Shown: positions 34,590 to 46,490 of the stretch, piece after piece
Numbering within the stretch: position 1 is the first letter of the stretch
Layout: every line of letters starts with the position of its first letter
From: Anaeramoeba flamelloides
Lineage: Eukaryota > Metamonada > Anaeramoebidae
Length of the DNA: 64,000 bases
Reading direction: 5' to 3'
Assembly: GCA_027625915.1 (NCBI GenBank)
Contig: JANTQA010000036.1
Span: forward strand, 2,103,501-2,167,500
Program-made: the position numbers and the translations under genes
Notes under the pieces: model-generated
What the model was told of the DNA's origin: nothing
Seen by the model: only the letters and a program-made list of their open reading frames with translations
Databases searched by the model: none

Positions 34590-35300
34590 TTAGGCAATTT
34601 CACATATCAATTCATCATAATTTGAAGTTCCTTTCCCAATAAACTCTGTGTAGCAATTTGTTTCGGTTTGTTCTGAATAAGTACGGTAACACTTGCCAGA
34701 CTCTAAAGTTAATTCTTTTGCCTCGCCCTCATTCACCCTATATTTGATATCCCACGATCCTGACCAATAAATCTGTGTTTTAAAGTTTGTGTTGTCATCG
34801 GGGCTGATCCAAGTGTTTTTAACCATTTTGTTGGAAGAAAAATCAGTAGCTTTTGTGCTACAGTCATTTCCAAAATCAGAATTGGCATTGCCAAAAGAAA
34901 AATAATTGTTGCTCTTCTTTAAAACTAACACCACAACAAGCACAATAATTAAGATACAAACTAATACAAAAATATAGCCAACCCTTCGTTGCTTTCTTGA
35001 TTTCTTATCACTAATCATGAGTTCTTCTAAATCGTTATTATCGCTAAGGACTGGGATTTTTGATTCTGCAGGAAGCAGCAGATCTTCGTGCGTACTATTC
35101 CAAAGCGAGACCATACCATTCGGATTAGGCATGGTGACATAATAATCGCTATTAGTGTATCCTTGCTGCTGACTTTGTTGTTGAAGCAATAGTTGTTGGT
35201 GATTATTGAGCGAATAATTAGGATTTGTTTGTTGGTTCATTGTCTGATTTTCGAAATCGAGTTTTAAACGTGCCGAGTCTCGAAAGCCGTTGTTTGTCAT
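34590..35300 (-). CDS. hypothetical single-pass membrane protein
   Basis: I do not recognise this family. With the start at 35300 (MTNNGF) the product has 236 residues; an upstream in-frame ATG at 35381 would add a Lys-rich and hydrophobic 27 residues that look like 5' leader. The N-terminal ~115 residues are polar with a Gln-rich stretch (LLLQQQSQQQ) and an acidic segment. A basic KKSRKQRR precedes one strong membrane span (about residues 107-127, VLVCILIIVLVVVLVL). The C-terminal ~105 residues hold four Cys, Trp and many Asn/Thr/Ser and look like a small disulfide-bonded outside domain. The charge pattern predicts a type II orientation (N-terminus inside). There are no introns. Codon composition is clearly richer in G+C than the flanks, supporting a real gene. 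Confidence 0.7.
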   Translation of the reverse strand: MTNNGFRDSARLKLDFENQTMNQQTNPNYSLNNHQQLLLQQQSQQQGYTNSDYYVTMPNPNGMVSLWNSTHEDLLLPAESKIPVLSDNNDLEELMISDKKSRKQRRVGYIFVLVCILIIVLVVVLVLKKSNNYFSFGNANSDFGNDCSTKATDFSSNKMVKNTWISPDDNTNFKTQIYWSGSWDIKYRVNEGEAKELTLESGKCYRTYSEQTETNCYTEFIGKGTSNYDELICEIA

Positions 35301-36274
35301 CTCAGTTAAAAACAACAAAAGAAAGATTCTTGAAAAAATGGAATGAGTGTTTTTCGAAATTTTTTTTTTCGTTATTCCCAAACAATCCCCAAAAACGGTT
35401 AGTTACAACAAAACTTGGTTATTATTACATACCTAACAAGAAAAATAATAGAAAGTCTGGTTTTGTGTCAGTATCTTACATATCGAGTAGACGATTTTTT
35501 AAAAGTGTTTAAAAAAAGAATATTCTTCACAGATATTTCACAAAGACTTTGTTTGGTGATTAAACTTTGGAAATAAATTTTTCTCTATTTTTTTCTTTTT
35601 TGTTGTTTTTTACAAATATTTTTTTAATTTTTTAGTGACAAAACTCTTGTTGAAAAAGAGATCTGATAAAGATCTTAAAGCTTAAAGTAATTGTAAGGTA
35701 TTTTTAGGATATGCAGTTACATTGTTTTCTCCACTTTCTCTTCGCGTCAGTGGACATTTAAAAAACCTGAAAATTAATGCTTTTTGAAGATAAATCAACT
35801 TTGAACAGTTCAACTAATCTTGTTAAAATCCCGTTAGGAATAGTTTTTAAATCTTTTGTTTAATAATTCTTTATTATTTCTACCAAGACAAAAAGTGAAT
35901 AAAGCCTGAGCTATTATTACTCTTTTGTTTTTATTTTTTAAGGTGGAGGTTTTTAATTCAAAAAGTCATTTCAAAACCTTTTTAAATTACCAAGGAACCG
36001 ACATAAAAATAGTACCTGTCCAGTATTTCAAAATGAAAATCGAATTTATTGTGATTATTTCATTGGATAAATTATAAAATTATTCTAAAACATTAATTAA
36101 TGATAATTATTTTTTTTTTATTTTTACTTTGCAAGTTTAAATTGGTTATTGTAATATAATATTGTAAAAATACAAAGAAAGTAAATTAGGGATTTTTTAG
36201 GATGGCTTTAACATTGGATGATTAAAAAACACATGATAGCTGATAAATAAAGGTGCTATGTATTTTTTTTTAAA
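35301..36274. other. upstream region of the membrane protein gene
   Basis: 5' flank without a recognised gene. The frame on the opposite strand at 35225-35512 overlaps the gene and is a shadow. Confidence 0.5.
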
Positions 36275-37515
36275 CTCGAACATTTTATTTGTAAAAATTT
36301 TACTATATAATTCTCTATAACTTCAGATAAGTAAGAGATTAGAACACTCAAACGCTTAGGATAGTATTGGAGATACTGTGTAAAGATTTTGGGAAATATT
36401 TAGTAATTAGGCAAAGTTTGAAAATTTTCTGATCTTTTTTTCAATTTTAACAGAGTAAAATAAAAAATATTTTACTCATAAATTCAATTTTAAAAATGTT
36501 ATTTAAAGTAATTTTTGAAGAGTTTAACCAATTTTTTTACAATATTTTTAATATCATAGATTCAAAAAAGATTGATGCGCTCAAGGGTTTACAACATTGG
36601 GAAATAAATTTGGTTCAAACCACTCAATTATTTGATCAATTGAAGACAAAGAAAAAAGTCCATCATTTTTACCACAAAGGTTTGAAAGTGAATGAATTCA
36701 CTTTCTTTGTTTAAAAACAATTTCTAAAATTAAACAAGGTTTTACGTTTTTATTCAAAGAAATCAATCTCATTTTTTACAAATTAAATTATTTTTGGTCT
36801 CTTTTTTTCTTTAAAAAAATAGAGAAAAAGATGATTAATAGAAGATTTTGAGAATTAGAAAAAAACAAAATTTCAAATTTTAGAAAAAAAAGAAAAAAAA
36901 AAAACATTTTTTTTTACTAAATAAGTTAAAAAATTTTAGAGTTGAGCTCGAAACCATTCACTGTTAAGAACACACAAGATACATATGTTTTATTTTTGAT
37001 TACCTTTGGGCGTTTCTAAACAAGTGTTAAATAAAAGGGGAAATAGAAACCTATTGAAAAATTGGCGAAATAGCTTGCCGCTGTGTAATTTTAAACCAAG
37101 TTTTATCCTTATAGGATATTAATACAACCTTGGACTTCCATATATACAATAAATACATAGGTAGAAAAAGATCCTCTGAAAAACAAGCACATTAAAAAAT
37201 TACAAATTAATTGTTTTGGGCATAATTTTTTTTTTTTTTTTTATTGTTTTTTTCAAGTTGATCCTTAGTAAAAAAATAAATAGCATCTCATATTGTTTCA
37301 TTTGTTCAATAATCACCAGTTATATTCCCTCGTCTTGGATTCCCTTCCAGACTCAAAATATCAGATTGCTCTAGTGTTAAGATTATATTAATCGTCATTC
37401 TTCGAACCCCTCAATATCATTTTATACCAATTTGAACAATATCATATTTTTCGTTCTTCAAGGCTAAAATCGTCACATAACAAGGAAATTGTTTCCAAAT
37501 AAAAACAATAAGGAC
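36275..37515 (+). mobile_element. unclassified ~1.24-kb repeat R6, forward copy
   Basis: It aligns with the reverse complement of 43855-45930 over its whole length: AGGCAAAGTTTGAAAATTTT, TTTAACCAATTTTTTT, CATTCACTGTTAAGAACACA, GCATCTCATATTGTT, ACTCAAAATAT and 'TTGTTTCCAAATAAAAACAATAA'. A frame at 36496-36714 (EEFNQFF...INLVQTTQLFDQLKTKKKV...KGLKVNEFTFFV) is also readable in the other copy in the same phase, which suggests decayed coding sequence. No domain is recognised. Confidence 0.7.
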
Positions 37516-40344
37516 AGATATTAGTTCCAAGAATTTTAATATTAAACAAAATGTCTATAAATAAATGTTCATATATAAAAATTTCTCTTAAAATATATTA
37601 ATTTTTTAGAGATTTAGTGTAAAAAATAAAAAAAAACACCATATTTGTAAATTGGAAAAATTATAAAAAATTTTATAAAAATTCAATTCATATTTTAAAA
37701 TTTTCTGATAAAAACCAAACATCTTTAATGCAAAATTGATTTTTCACTTAGGTAGACCTTTAAATACTAAATTAAAGTTTATCAAAGAACAAATAGAAAA
37801 AAGAATTAGTTTAATAATAGGCATTTTATTTTTGTCAACCGGATATTGGTGTTTTTGACCACTTTAATATTTACTTTTCATCATTTTAAACACCAATTCA
37901 ATAGTTTTAACACACCAAAATTCAAGTTTGAAAAAAAAATCTTATTTAATCACTTCTTGAAGAAATACTGAATTAGAACCACCCACACAAAGAAATGTTA
38001 ACATAGCTATTAATAAAATACTATACTCAAAAAAAAACATAAATAATTATCATTACTAATAAATTATCCATGTGTGAAAAATTTTGAAGATCTATAAAAA
38101 AAAATATTGGTTAATTTGTAAAAATCCTATTTACAATTATTGGTTGATACAAGGTTGGATACCGTCAACGAATTATATTTGAGGTTTTCTCTTTTGAAGA
38201 AGTTAAATTTAACATAATATGAGCAATTTGAAAAAAAAAATTGATCGAATGAAATAAATTACATAATTCAAAAAATGAAATGAAAACAAAAAACTAAAAG
38301 ATTAAAAAAATGTTTTTAATATTTTTATAAAATCAAAATTTATTACTAATTTATACAATTATATTATTTAGATTGTTCGAACTATTTGAGCTGTATTAAG
38401 GATTTTGAATTTTATTTTAGAGTGATAAGTCAATGCTCCGAATGAGGCCTTTATACAAATTTCAAATCATATACTTTAGATTTATTAAGATGAATACAAT
38501 ATTTTATCCAGGATAAAAATAAATTATATTTTGAAAAATAATCATTATTATTTTTTATATTTTTATTTTTTCACCAATTAAATACCCACTTAACAAGTTA
38601 TTCAAAATATACCTTAGAATATTTATATCAAATAATTTTCTATTGAAGCAATTTATTACAACAAAAGTACCAATTAAACAATAAATTTTGATAATTTTCT
38701 GATTCATCAATATCCCTCTTCTTTACTAATTTACATTAGTTGTTATTTAAATTCCAAGAAAAAAATTAAAATATAAACAATAAAAAAAGTTTTTTTTTTG
38801 AAAGAATTTATTTTTAACCTTGGATAAAACACCACATGAACAGAAAAGAAAAGAAAAAGATTGCCTTTATGCAATATATATATACTTGTTTTTTCAACCC
38901 CCACAAAGTTTCAGGAACTTATCTGTTAATTATATTTTCACAATTTATTACATTTATTAACAGTAAATTCAGAATAACCCAAAAACTTCCGTAATTATAA
39001 ATAATTCAAAAACTTCATATTGTTTAAGGAATTAATGTCACCATGTATTTCTTTATAATCAAAGTATGTTGTAATTGTATTTAAATGATATTAGTGTACC
39101 ATACTTCAAATATCTCACAAAAATATACTCTAAATCATATTGTACAATAAATTATAACATTTTTTACTAATTATCACAATTAGAAAAGTTTTCATTTTAG
39201 TATTTTTTTTTTAATTCCTTTTCCAAATCAAAAATTAGAAACCTAAATAATATTATTCCCAAATTTAATTATTCATATTTAGAAATCTCCAAATTTAACT
39301 ATTATATAATTGTTTTATTTCAAAAATTAACTCAATAATCATCAATATAAAACCCCCAAAGACTAATTAGTTTGGCTTTACTTTTTCTCGAGCTAATTGT
39401 AAAATCTGATTTCCAAATTTTCTAAAATAATATGTCAAAAAAATCTATTCATTAATTATTTAATTTTTTAAAAAAAATTGAATTTTTTCGCTATTAATAT
39501 ACATTTCGTAATAAATTTAAGATATATATTTTGCAACTTTGGAGTCTTAATATTGACAATTCAACTTTTAAATTCGTGGCAAAAAACTGATTTTTTTCAA
39601 TAATTATTTGGGTTTTTTACCAATAGATGGTTCATTGTAAATTAAAGAGATCAACAAATATAAATACTTGACTAGTCGATTTTTTTAGACACATTTGAAC
39701 CAATGTAGCACTAATGTATTTAACATCCAATAACAACATACTTTGATCTGGGACTTCTCCTTGGTAGACACTAACCCCTTAAATTGCTTATAATGATTAT
39801 TAATAATTTGAATTTATATACAAAATAATATTTTCGTTTTTTGTGATATCTTCTCTATTAATTTGCTAATTCTCTAATAATATTGAATATTGGTTCTTGA
39901 TTTTTGATTTCTATATTTTCTAGAAACTTAAAATTGATATCATTATACTATTTAATCAACATCCTAATTAAAATGTTTATGGCCAACTTAATATTTTATA
40001 TATTTATCTATCAAATACGAATATATTTGGGGAATTATTTTTAATAATTTCAATAAATTAAATAATATAACTTCTTTATTTTCAAAAATTTATAAGTGTA
40101 TCAGATTAGATTGTACATCGACATAAAAATTTTTTTCCTCTATTTATATCTATTTTTTCTGCCAGCCATGGTAAATACTTAAAATTAAGTCTACACATTT
40201 TTTAAACAAGAAAATGAATCACCTCAAATTAGATCATCCATAATAACAATAAATTTGAAAGTTCCTTTAACTTGAAAATCTAAATTTTATCATTTTTTTG
40301 TATTTTAATCTTTTACTTTTTTCAAAAATATTTTTGAATAAACA
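37516..40344. other. intergenic, contains repeat R5
   Basis: No gene seen. 39040-39780 is a copy of repeat R5, whose other copy lies in MTHFR intron 1. The rest is AT-rich sequence without recognised content. Confidence 0.5.
39040..39780 (+). repeat. dispersed repeat family R5, uninterrupted copy
   Basis: Its left part matches 52460-52930 (AAAGTATGTTGTAATTGTAT, ATGATATTAGTG, CACAATAAATTAT-like, TTAACTCAATAATCATCAA) and its right part matches 54540-54815 (GAGATCAACAAA, 'CATTTGAACCAATG.AGCACTAATGT', CCTTAAATTGCT). This copy is contiguous where the other is split by ~1.6 kb. Confidence 0.6.
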
Positions 40345-43300
40345 ATGGAAGAAAAAGCTTTGGTAATAATAAAAAAAAAAAAGTTTGTTCGTGTGAAAAC
40401 GTATTGGAACGAACCACTTGATGAAGAAAAACCAATTGAAGAAAATGTTGTAAATAACAGTTTGCAACAAACACAAGGACTTACTAATAATGACGAACTT
40501 TATGAGCTTTGTATTGATTTAGATTTGTTATTAGAAAAACAACAGGCATTAAAAGAATCATTTAAACCAGATCCAGAAGAGCTGTTGTTAGTCGAACAAA
40601 TGATCAAAACACAAATAAACAATTTACAGCAAGTTATTGGTAGCGATTTATTTGAATGGTCAAAACAAAAGAAACAAAATTATTTTTATCCTTTTTTGGT
40701 TAATAAAATTGCTCAAAAGAAGACACAAAAAAAACCCAAAAGAAACCACCTTGATTGGGTTGGTTACTTCAAGCAGATCAACAACATTAATCAGACAATC
40801 CAAATCTGTCGTGACTTAAAATTACATACACAAAGACGCCCAAGAAAATACGTTTTACATCAGCTAACAATTCTATATGTAAGCCTTAATGAAATTCCTC
40901 TTTATAGTCCCCAAAGTTAAGAATCATGTGATCTGAATTACATTCAAAATAATCATAATTGAAGCCTTGACTTGTTTTTTTTTTTCTCTCTCTTTCTTTT
41001 TTTTCTTGTTTAAGGGTTTGGTGTGTGATTGTAGAAAAAATATTTATGTTTCTGTGGTTTCTCTAATTGATAAGAAACCTTAATTACGATAAGGTATTAT
41101 AAATAAGAACAATTCTAACTTTTGAAATTTCAAAGAACCATTCTTGGAATGAAAAATTCATTTATTTTGGAAAGTTAATAATTCTTTTTTGTTAACTTTC
41201 TTCTTGTTGTGCCTTCTCAAAAAATTTGCTTTTAAGCAATCTTATGAAAACGAGAGATAATAGCAATTCATTTGTTTGTGTCCGTTTTTAATAAAATTTC
41301 TGTTCAAAAATCCTTGTAAAAATGGGTACAATACAAATACATTTGTTTTCAAAAAGTTCGGATAAAAAGTTTAAAAAGTGGTTTTTCAAACTGTCTAATT
41401 CACCGTTTGAATCAACTTGGCAAACAATTTGCCATTCCATAAAAAATTGTCAAATCGATTTTAATTGTAAAATTGTTGTGAAAATTAAAATTTTTCAAAT
41501 TATTATTTTACTTATTTTTCACTGATCAAAAAAGATACCCTTAATCGAAATTACTCAAACACGATAAAGTACCTATGACCAAAATATTAATGCTAATTTT
41601 ATACGAATAAAAAAATTCATAGCAATAAAAAATCTATTAAAAAATCAATTTTATCTTATTTTTTACAATAAAAATTCGAATTTTGAAAACTGAGCCTACT
41701 AAAATTCTGGTTAAATTTGATGTTTTGAATTCTATTTTAATTCCAATATTCAATATTATTTTTGGGGTTGGGTTTTGTTTTTAAATGAAGTAAAAAATAA
41801 AAGGAAAAATACTGGAAAATCTTAGTTTTTATTGCCATATTGCAATTAAAAAAAGTACATCTATTTTTTTTTTTGTTGACCCAATTCTAATGAACAACTA
41901 ATTTCAAACTTTAATTTTGTAAAAAAAAAATAATGTTTTTTTTTATTGATGGAAGAAGTTTAAATTTCACTCTAGATGTCCTTTTACTTAAATTTCCTCA
42001 AAGGTAATTTAAGCGTAAAATCATAGATATCACGATTTTTCAAGGGAAAAACACACCCAATTTTTTTTATGTTTAAAAAGCAAAAGCAAAAAATTGAAAA
42101 TAAAAAAGGAAAAATGAAAAAGAAAAAAAAAAAAATTGAAATTTAAAAAGGGGTTTATAAGAAGTAATTGGTAAAAAATCAAAAAAAAAAAAAACCAATT
42201 CTATCTTTAATTAAGGACACCCAAAATCACAGCCATGATACTTTTGGCTGATTTAATAATTTGATAATTGATCATGACTGTTCACTTGGTGATCGTTGTT
42301 TAAGTTTTGTTGTAATTCCTTTTTTTTTCTTTTTGATCTTATTTGCTTTAACCTTTGGTCATTTTTATTAGGCTTTACTTTTTAGATTTTTATTTTCAAG
42401 TTACTCATACTTTCGTATTTCAGTGTCACAGTATTAGCAAGTAACCACTTGATCTTTTTCCGTTGTAACTCTTCTTCACAATATAAAGAAGATTCAGCCA
42501 GGGTAAAAATGGAAAAAAATAAATTAATATATTTTTTAATATTAGAGCAATTGATGATTTCTATTTCGATCACATAGATAATTCAAAAAATCATGATTAA
42601 TATAAAAAAATCATGATATTATATACAGTTGTGATATGATTAACAATCATGATATTGTTAAAAAAACAAGATAAATTATAAATCGCGATAATTGTTGAAA
42701 TATTGTGATTAAAAATTAATCTCGATATATCAATTGTTGATCAATTCTAGGATAATTTACAATGGCCATTTTTAACCACTTATGATAACTATTAGTGCTG
42801 TTTGGGAAAAAAAGTCTTGAGGAAAAAATTCAAAATTAAAAATGTATAAATAAATTCTCAAGAAAAATTCAAAATTTTATTTTTTTAAGCACCCATGTAG
42901 ATTTTATTCTTTCATAAATACTCAAAGTGCCAATATACTCTTTAATTTCTCTACTTCCTTCATCACTAGTAATCAATCCAATTTTTTTAAAAGAATAATA
43001 ATTCTATTGCCCAACCGCATTTTCATTCTTGGGTGATTAATAATTTGATCTACCCATTTCTTTTGAATTTTAATGCTTGTAACAAATAAAAAAAACTTGA
43101 AAAGAGGAATTTTTTTATTAAAATAATGAAAATTATTTAAAAGAGTTATTCTGAGAAAAAATACTCAAAAGATATTTAATCTTGACAAATCAAAAACATG
43201 AAATTTATTGTTCTTGTCGAGAATTTTTCAACAAAGCTTTTATGGTTAAAAAATTTAATGTAATAAAGAAAAACTAATAATAAACAATTGAAAATAAAAA

Positions 43301-46300
43301 TACTGAAAATACTCAAAAGAGTAAAGTATATATATTTAAATTCGGGCATCTAGTGCCCCACTCTAAGAGGCCGTGTTTAGGTTTTTTTTAATTCAAAAGA
43401 ATATAGAGAAATTAAAGATTTTGCTCAATTCTTTTTATTTTTGGAAAAGCTAACGCCTATTATTTTTAATTTGAAGAATAAAAAAAAAGAGAATTTCAGA
43501 AATTTTCTTTTTATTTCTAAAATCAAAAAAAAATTAAAGGAGCTTTTCTTGAGGTTTTCTTTTTTATTTGTAAAATCTATTGGTTTTCGTTAGGTTTTTT
43601 TGAGTTTTCTATTTATTTCAAAAAGTAAAAAAAACCTAGAACACTTCACAAATAAAATAGAAAACCTCAAAAAAACCTAGAACACTTCACAAATAAACAT
43701 AAAACTCAAGAAAAACTAACAACGGTTTTCCAGAGTTCAAAAAAAAACGAGTAAAATCAAATATTTTCCTCAGTTCTTTTAAATTTTGGCAAAGATAATG
43801 ACATTTTTTTGTTAATTAGGTCATATAAATGATTTTATTCTTTTATTCAAATATCTGTCTTTATTGTTTTTGATTTGGAAACAATCACTTTGTTATGTTA
43901 TGAATTTGTCCTGGAAGAACGAGAAATATGATATTGTTCGAAGTGATATAAGATGACATTGAGGAGTTCGAATAACGACGATTAATATCTTCTTATCACC
44001 AGAACAATATCATATTTTGAGTCTGGAAAGGGGATCCATAAGGAGAAATTATAACTGGTGATTTTTGAACAAATGGAACAATATGAGATGCTATTTATTT
44101 TTCGGAACTAAGGATCTAACTCTACAAAAAAACTAACAAACGAAAACAAACAAACACATTATGCCCAATACAACTAATTTGTTATTTTTTAATGGTTCTT
44201 TGAAGAAACTTTTTCTTCAAAGGATCTTTTCTCCCAATGGAGCCATTGAAGTTAAATTTTGAATTTTCATCATTGGTGATAAAACTTGATTTAAATTCAA
44301 ACAGAAACAAACTAGATCGCTAACTTTTCAATGAGCCTCTGTCCCCCCTTTTATTTCATGCTTGTTTAGAAACACCCGAAGTCGATCAAACCTAAAAACA
44401 AGCATCTATTATGTGTTCTTAACAGTGAATGGTTTTGAGCATTCCTCTCCAAAATTTCTTGACTTGACATAGCAAAAAAAAATATAATTTTTATTTCTAA
44501 TTTTTTCAAATTTGTAAATGCGTTTTTTTCTGATTTTGAAATTATTCTAAAAATGGTTTCTTCTCTCTTCTTTTTTCAAAGAAAAAAAAGAGACCAAACA
44601 TTTTTTATTTTTTAAAAATGATATTGATTTCAATCGAATCAAAACCAAAAATGCTGCTTGGGTTTCGATATTGTTTTTAAACCAAGAAAGTGAATTCATT
44701 CAATTTCCAACCTTTAAGGGAAAATTGAAGGACTTTTTTCTTTGTCTTCTATTGATCAAATAATTGGGTTCCTTGAACCAAATTAATTTTACAATGCCGT
44801 GAATCCTTGAGCTCGGCGATCTTTTGGGATTTATGAGATTAAATACGTAGCAAAAAAATGAATCTATCAAATATTCCCGAAAATACACGAAAATCGAAAA
44901 TATTCGGAAATTTTTTAACCACTAAAAAACACTTTTTGAACGACTTCTAAGAAACCCGGGTGTCAATATACTCAGTTTAAAAGTAAAATTGGAATTTTAT
45001 TGTAGAATATTTTTTTTTTGGACAAGAATTTAATATGTCAAAAAATTTAAATTTTTGGGAAATAGGATTCACCCCAGTTATGTGAAAGGAATTGATATCT
45101 TAGAAGACTGTAACATTTCTGATCATTTCATTTGATAATTGCTAAATGTGAGAAAACGTCTTTGTAAAGACAATTTCTAATTGTATATCATTACCAATAA
45201 TTTTGTAGTCTTACATGCAATCCAAAAATAACCAAGTAATATCTAATCGTACACATACCTATACCCATACCCTACCTAATGCGACCCAAACAAATCCTTC
45301 TTTCACTTTCCATTGGGGAAGAGAAATTCGTTTTGTCTAAAACACTCTACCCACCAATATCTATACCAACACAACACATACTAAACCCACACATACATAT
45401 ATACTTCTACTTGCCCTAACACGTACTAACATACTCAAATATTCTCAAAAGGTACGATAAACTCTTCATAAGTGAAAAATTCAAAAAAAATATATTTTAT
45501 TTTGTAATAAAATTGTTATTTTATCATAAACATTTATCTATTGATACTAGGGTTTCTTCGAAGTTGTTCAAAAAGTGTTTTTTAGTGGTTAAAAAATTTT
45601 CGAGTATTTCCGATTTTCTGGTATTTTCTGGAATATTTTAAACTACCCAAAAAAATTGGTTAAACTCTTCTAAAACAACTTTAAATACCATTTTTAAAGT
45701 CAGATTTATGAGTAAAATACTTCTTATTTTACCCAAATTGAATTGAAAATTAGAAGATCAGAAAATTTTCAAACTTTGCCTAATAATAACCAAAGTATTT
45801 CACAAAATCCTTCCACAGTGACCACAGTACTATCCTAAACTTTACAGTGTTCTAATCTATTTCTTATCGGTAGTTGTCTAAAATTATATACTTGTTTTTT
45901 TTTACAAATAAAAAGTTTGAAGTTTAAAAAAAAAATACATAGCTTTATTATTTTTCTTCTTCTATTTTTTTTTTATTTTGATAAATTTTCTTTAATAACC
46001 TTTTTGTTACAATAAATAAAATAATTGATTTTCATATTTTTTGTGATATTGTGAATATTAATTTTTTAGATTATTTACAATAAAAGTGGATCAATATCAT
46101 TTTAAATGAATTAATTATGATTAATTGATATTATTATAATTTTCGATAATATCACCAAATACTGTGCCATTCAAATTTCAAATTCCATAAAATTAATTTC
46201 TAAAATTATTTTTTTTTTTTATTTATTTGATTCTTATACTTTTTCTATAGTCATTGTTACCAAAATTAGGCGATGAAACCAAACAATTCCGAACCATTAT

Positions 46301-46490
46301 TCAAAAAAACTTCAAACAAATTAAGGAAGTTCTAAATCTCAAAACAACTGAAGATTTATTTCATTTAAAAGGATACCATAAACTTATAATCGATCTTGCA
46401 GATTCAATCCTCCACACAATAAAGCAATCTCCAAAATATTTTTTAGAAAGGGGTAAACCATTTTTTGAGTATAGCTTAAACCTCAAATAA
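40345..46490 (+). CDS. hypothetical protein, probable two-exon gene with a 5.4-kb intron
   Basis: I do not recognise the protein. Exon 1 is 40345-40878, ending at a GTAAGC donor; exon 2 is 46251-46490 (stop TAA) after the acceptor TTTTTCTATAG. The junction is phase 0 and yields 257 residues. Exon 1 encodes an acidic/helical N-terminal half (DELYELCIDLDLLLEKQQAL) and a basic segment (KKTQKKPKRNHLDWVGYF). Exon 2 reads LLPKLGDETKQFRTIIQKNF and then a helical end. Both pieces have normal protein composition and higher G+C than the surroundings. Without the splice, exon 1 would run 13 codons further to a TAA at 40918-40920 (191 residues), and exon 2 would need another partner, for example the frame at 41322. 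The intron holds R6, a 770-bp inverted-repeat element and M5. No membrane segment or signal peptide is seen. Confidence 0.5.
41322..41525 (+). CDS. doubtful small ORF
   Basis: 67 codons. The first ~45 residues (HLFSKSSDKKFKKWFFKLSN, then FESTWQTICHSIKNCQ) read like protein and the end turns hydrophobic AT-rich. It could be a first exon that joins 46251-46490 in phase 0, an internal exon, or chance. No family is recognised. Confidence 0.2.
   Translation: MGTIQIHLFSKSSDKKFKKWFFKLSNSPFESTWQTICHSIKNCQIDFNCKIVVKIKIFQIIILLIFH
42580..42740. repeat. cluster of ATCATGAT / ATCGCGAT palindromes
   Basis: About eight short palindromes (ATCATGAT, ATCATGATA, ATCGCGATA, ATCTCGATA) in 160 bp resemble the subterminal arrays of the TTAA element at 31821-33090. 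No matching TAGAGGTT terminus was found beside it, so it may be an isolated end or a decayed relative. Confidence 0.5.
43140..43375 (+). repeat. repeat R7, forward copy
   Basis: It aligns with the reverse complement of 47765-48010: GAAATTTATTGTTCTTGTCG, 'AGAATTTTTCA', 'TAATGGTTA', TGTAATAAAGAAAAA, and 'AATTCGGG..TAGTGCCCCACT'. The pair is inverted and flanks the exon at 46251-46490. Confidence 0.6.
43376..43790. mobile_element. palindromic repeat M5 with two 39-bp tandem units
   Basis: The outer halves are loosely inverted (TTCAAAAGAATATAGAGAAA...TTTTTGG against the complement of the right side). Inside, GGTTTTCGTTAGGTTTTTTT faces AAAAAAACCTAGAACACTTC, and the latter unit is present twice in tandem, 39-40 bp apart. 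It is related to 14260-14480. It begins where R7 ends. Confidence 0.55.
43855..45930 (-). mobile_element. unclassified repeat R6, reverse copy, interrupted
   Basis: Reverse-orientation partner of 36275-37515. Similarity runs from the TTTATTGTTTTTGATTTGGA end near 43857 to the TACAAATAAAAAGTTTGAAG end near 45920, but it is broken by the 770-bp element at 44869-45638. It lies in the long intron proposed for the gene 40345-46490. Confidence 0.7.
44869..45638. mobile_element. 770-bp DNA element with ~85-bp terminal inverted repeats, inserted in R6
   Basis: The two ends are inverted copies: AAATATTCC, GAAAATAC, GAAAATCG, then TTTTTTAACCACTAAAAAAC, ACTTTTTGAAC and AAGAAACCC, with few mismatches over ~85 bp. 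The R6 copy at 36.5 kb is continuous across the corresponding point, giving an empty site. No open frame is present. The core 45240-45440 is unusually rich in C and poor in G on this strand (CCCATACCCTACCTAATGCG, then many CACA/CCA words). It is non-autonomous; the superfamily is unclear. Confidence 0.78.
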
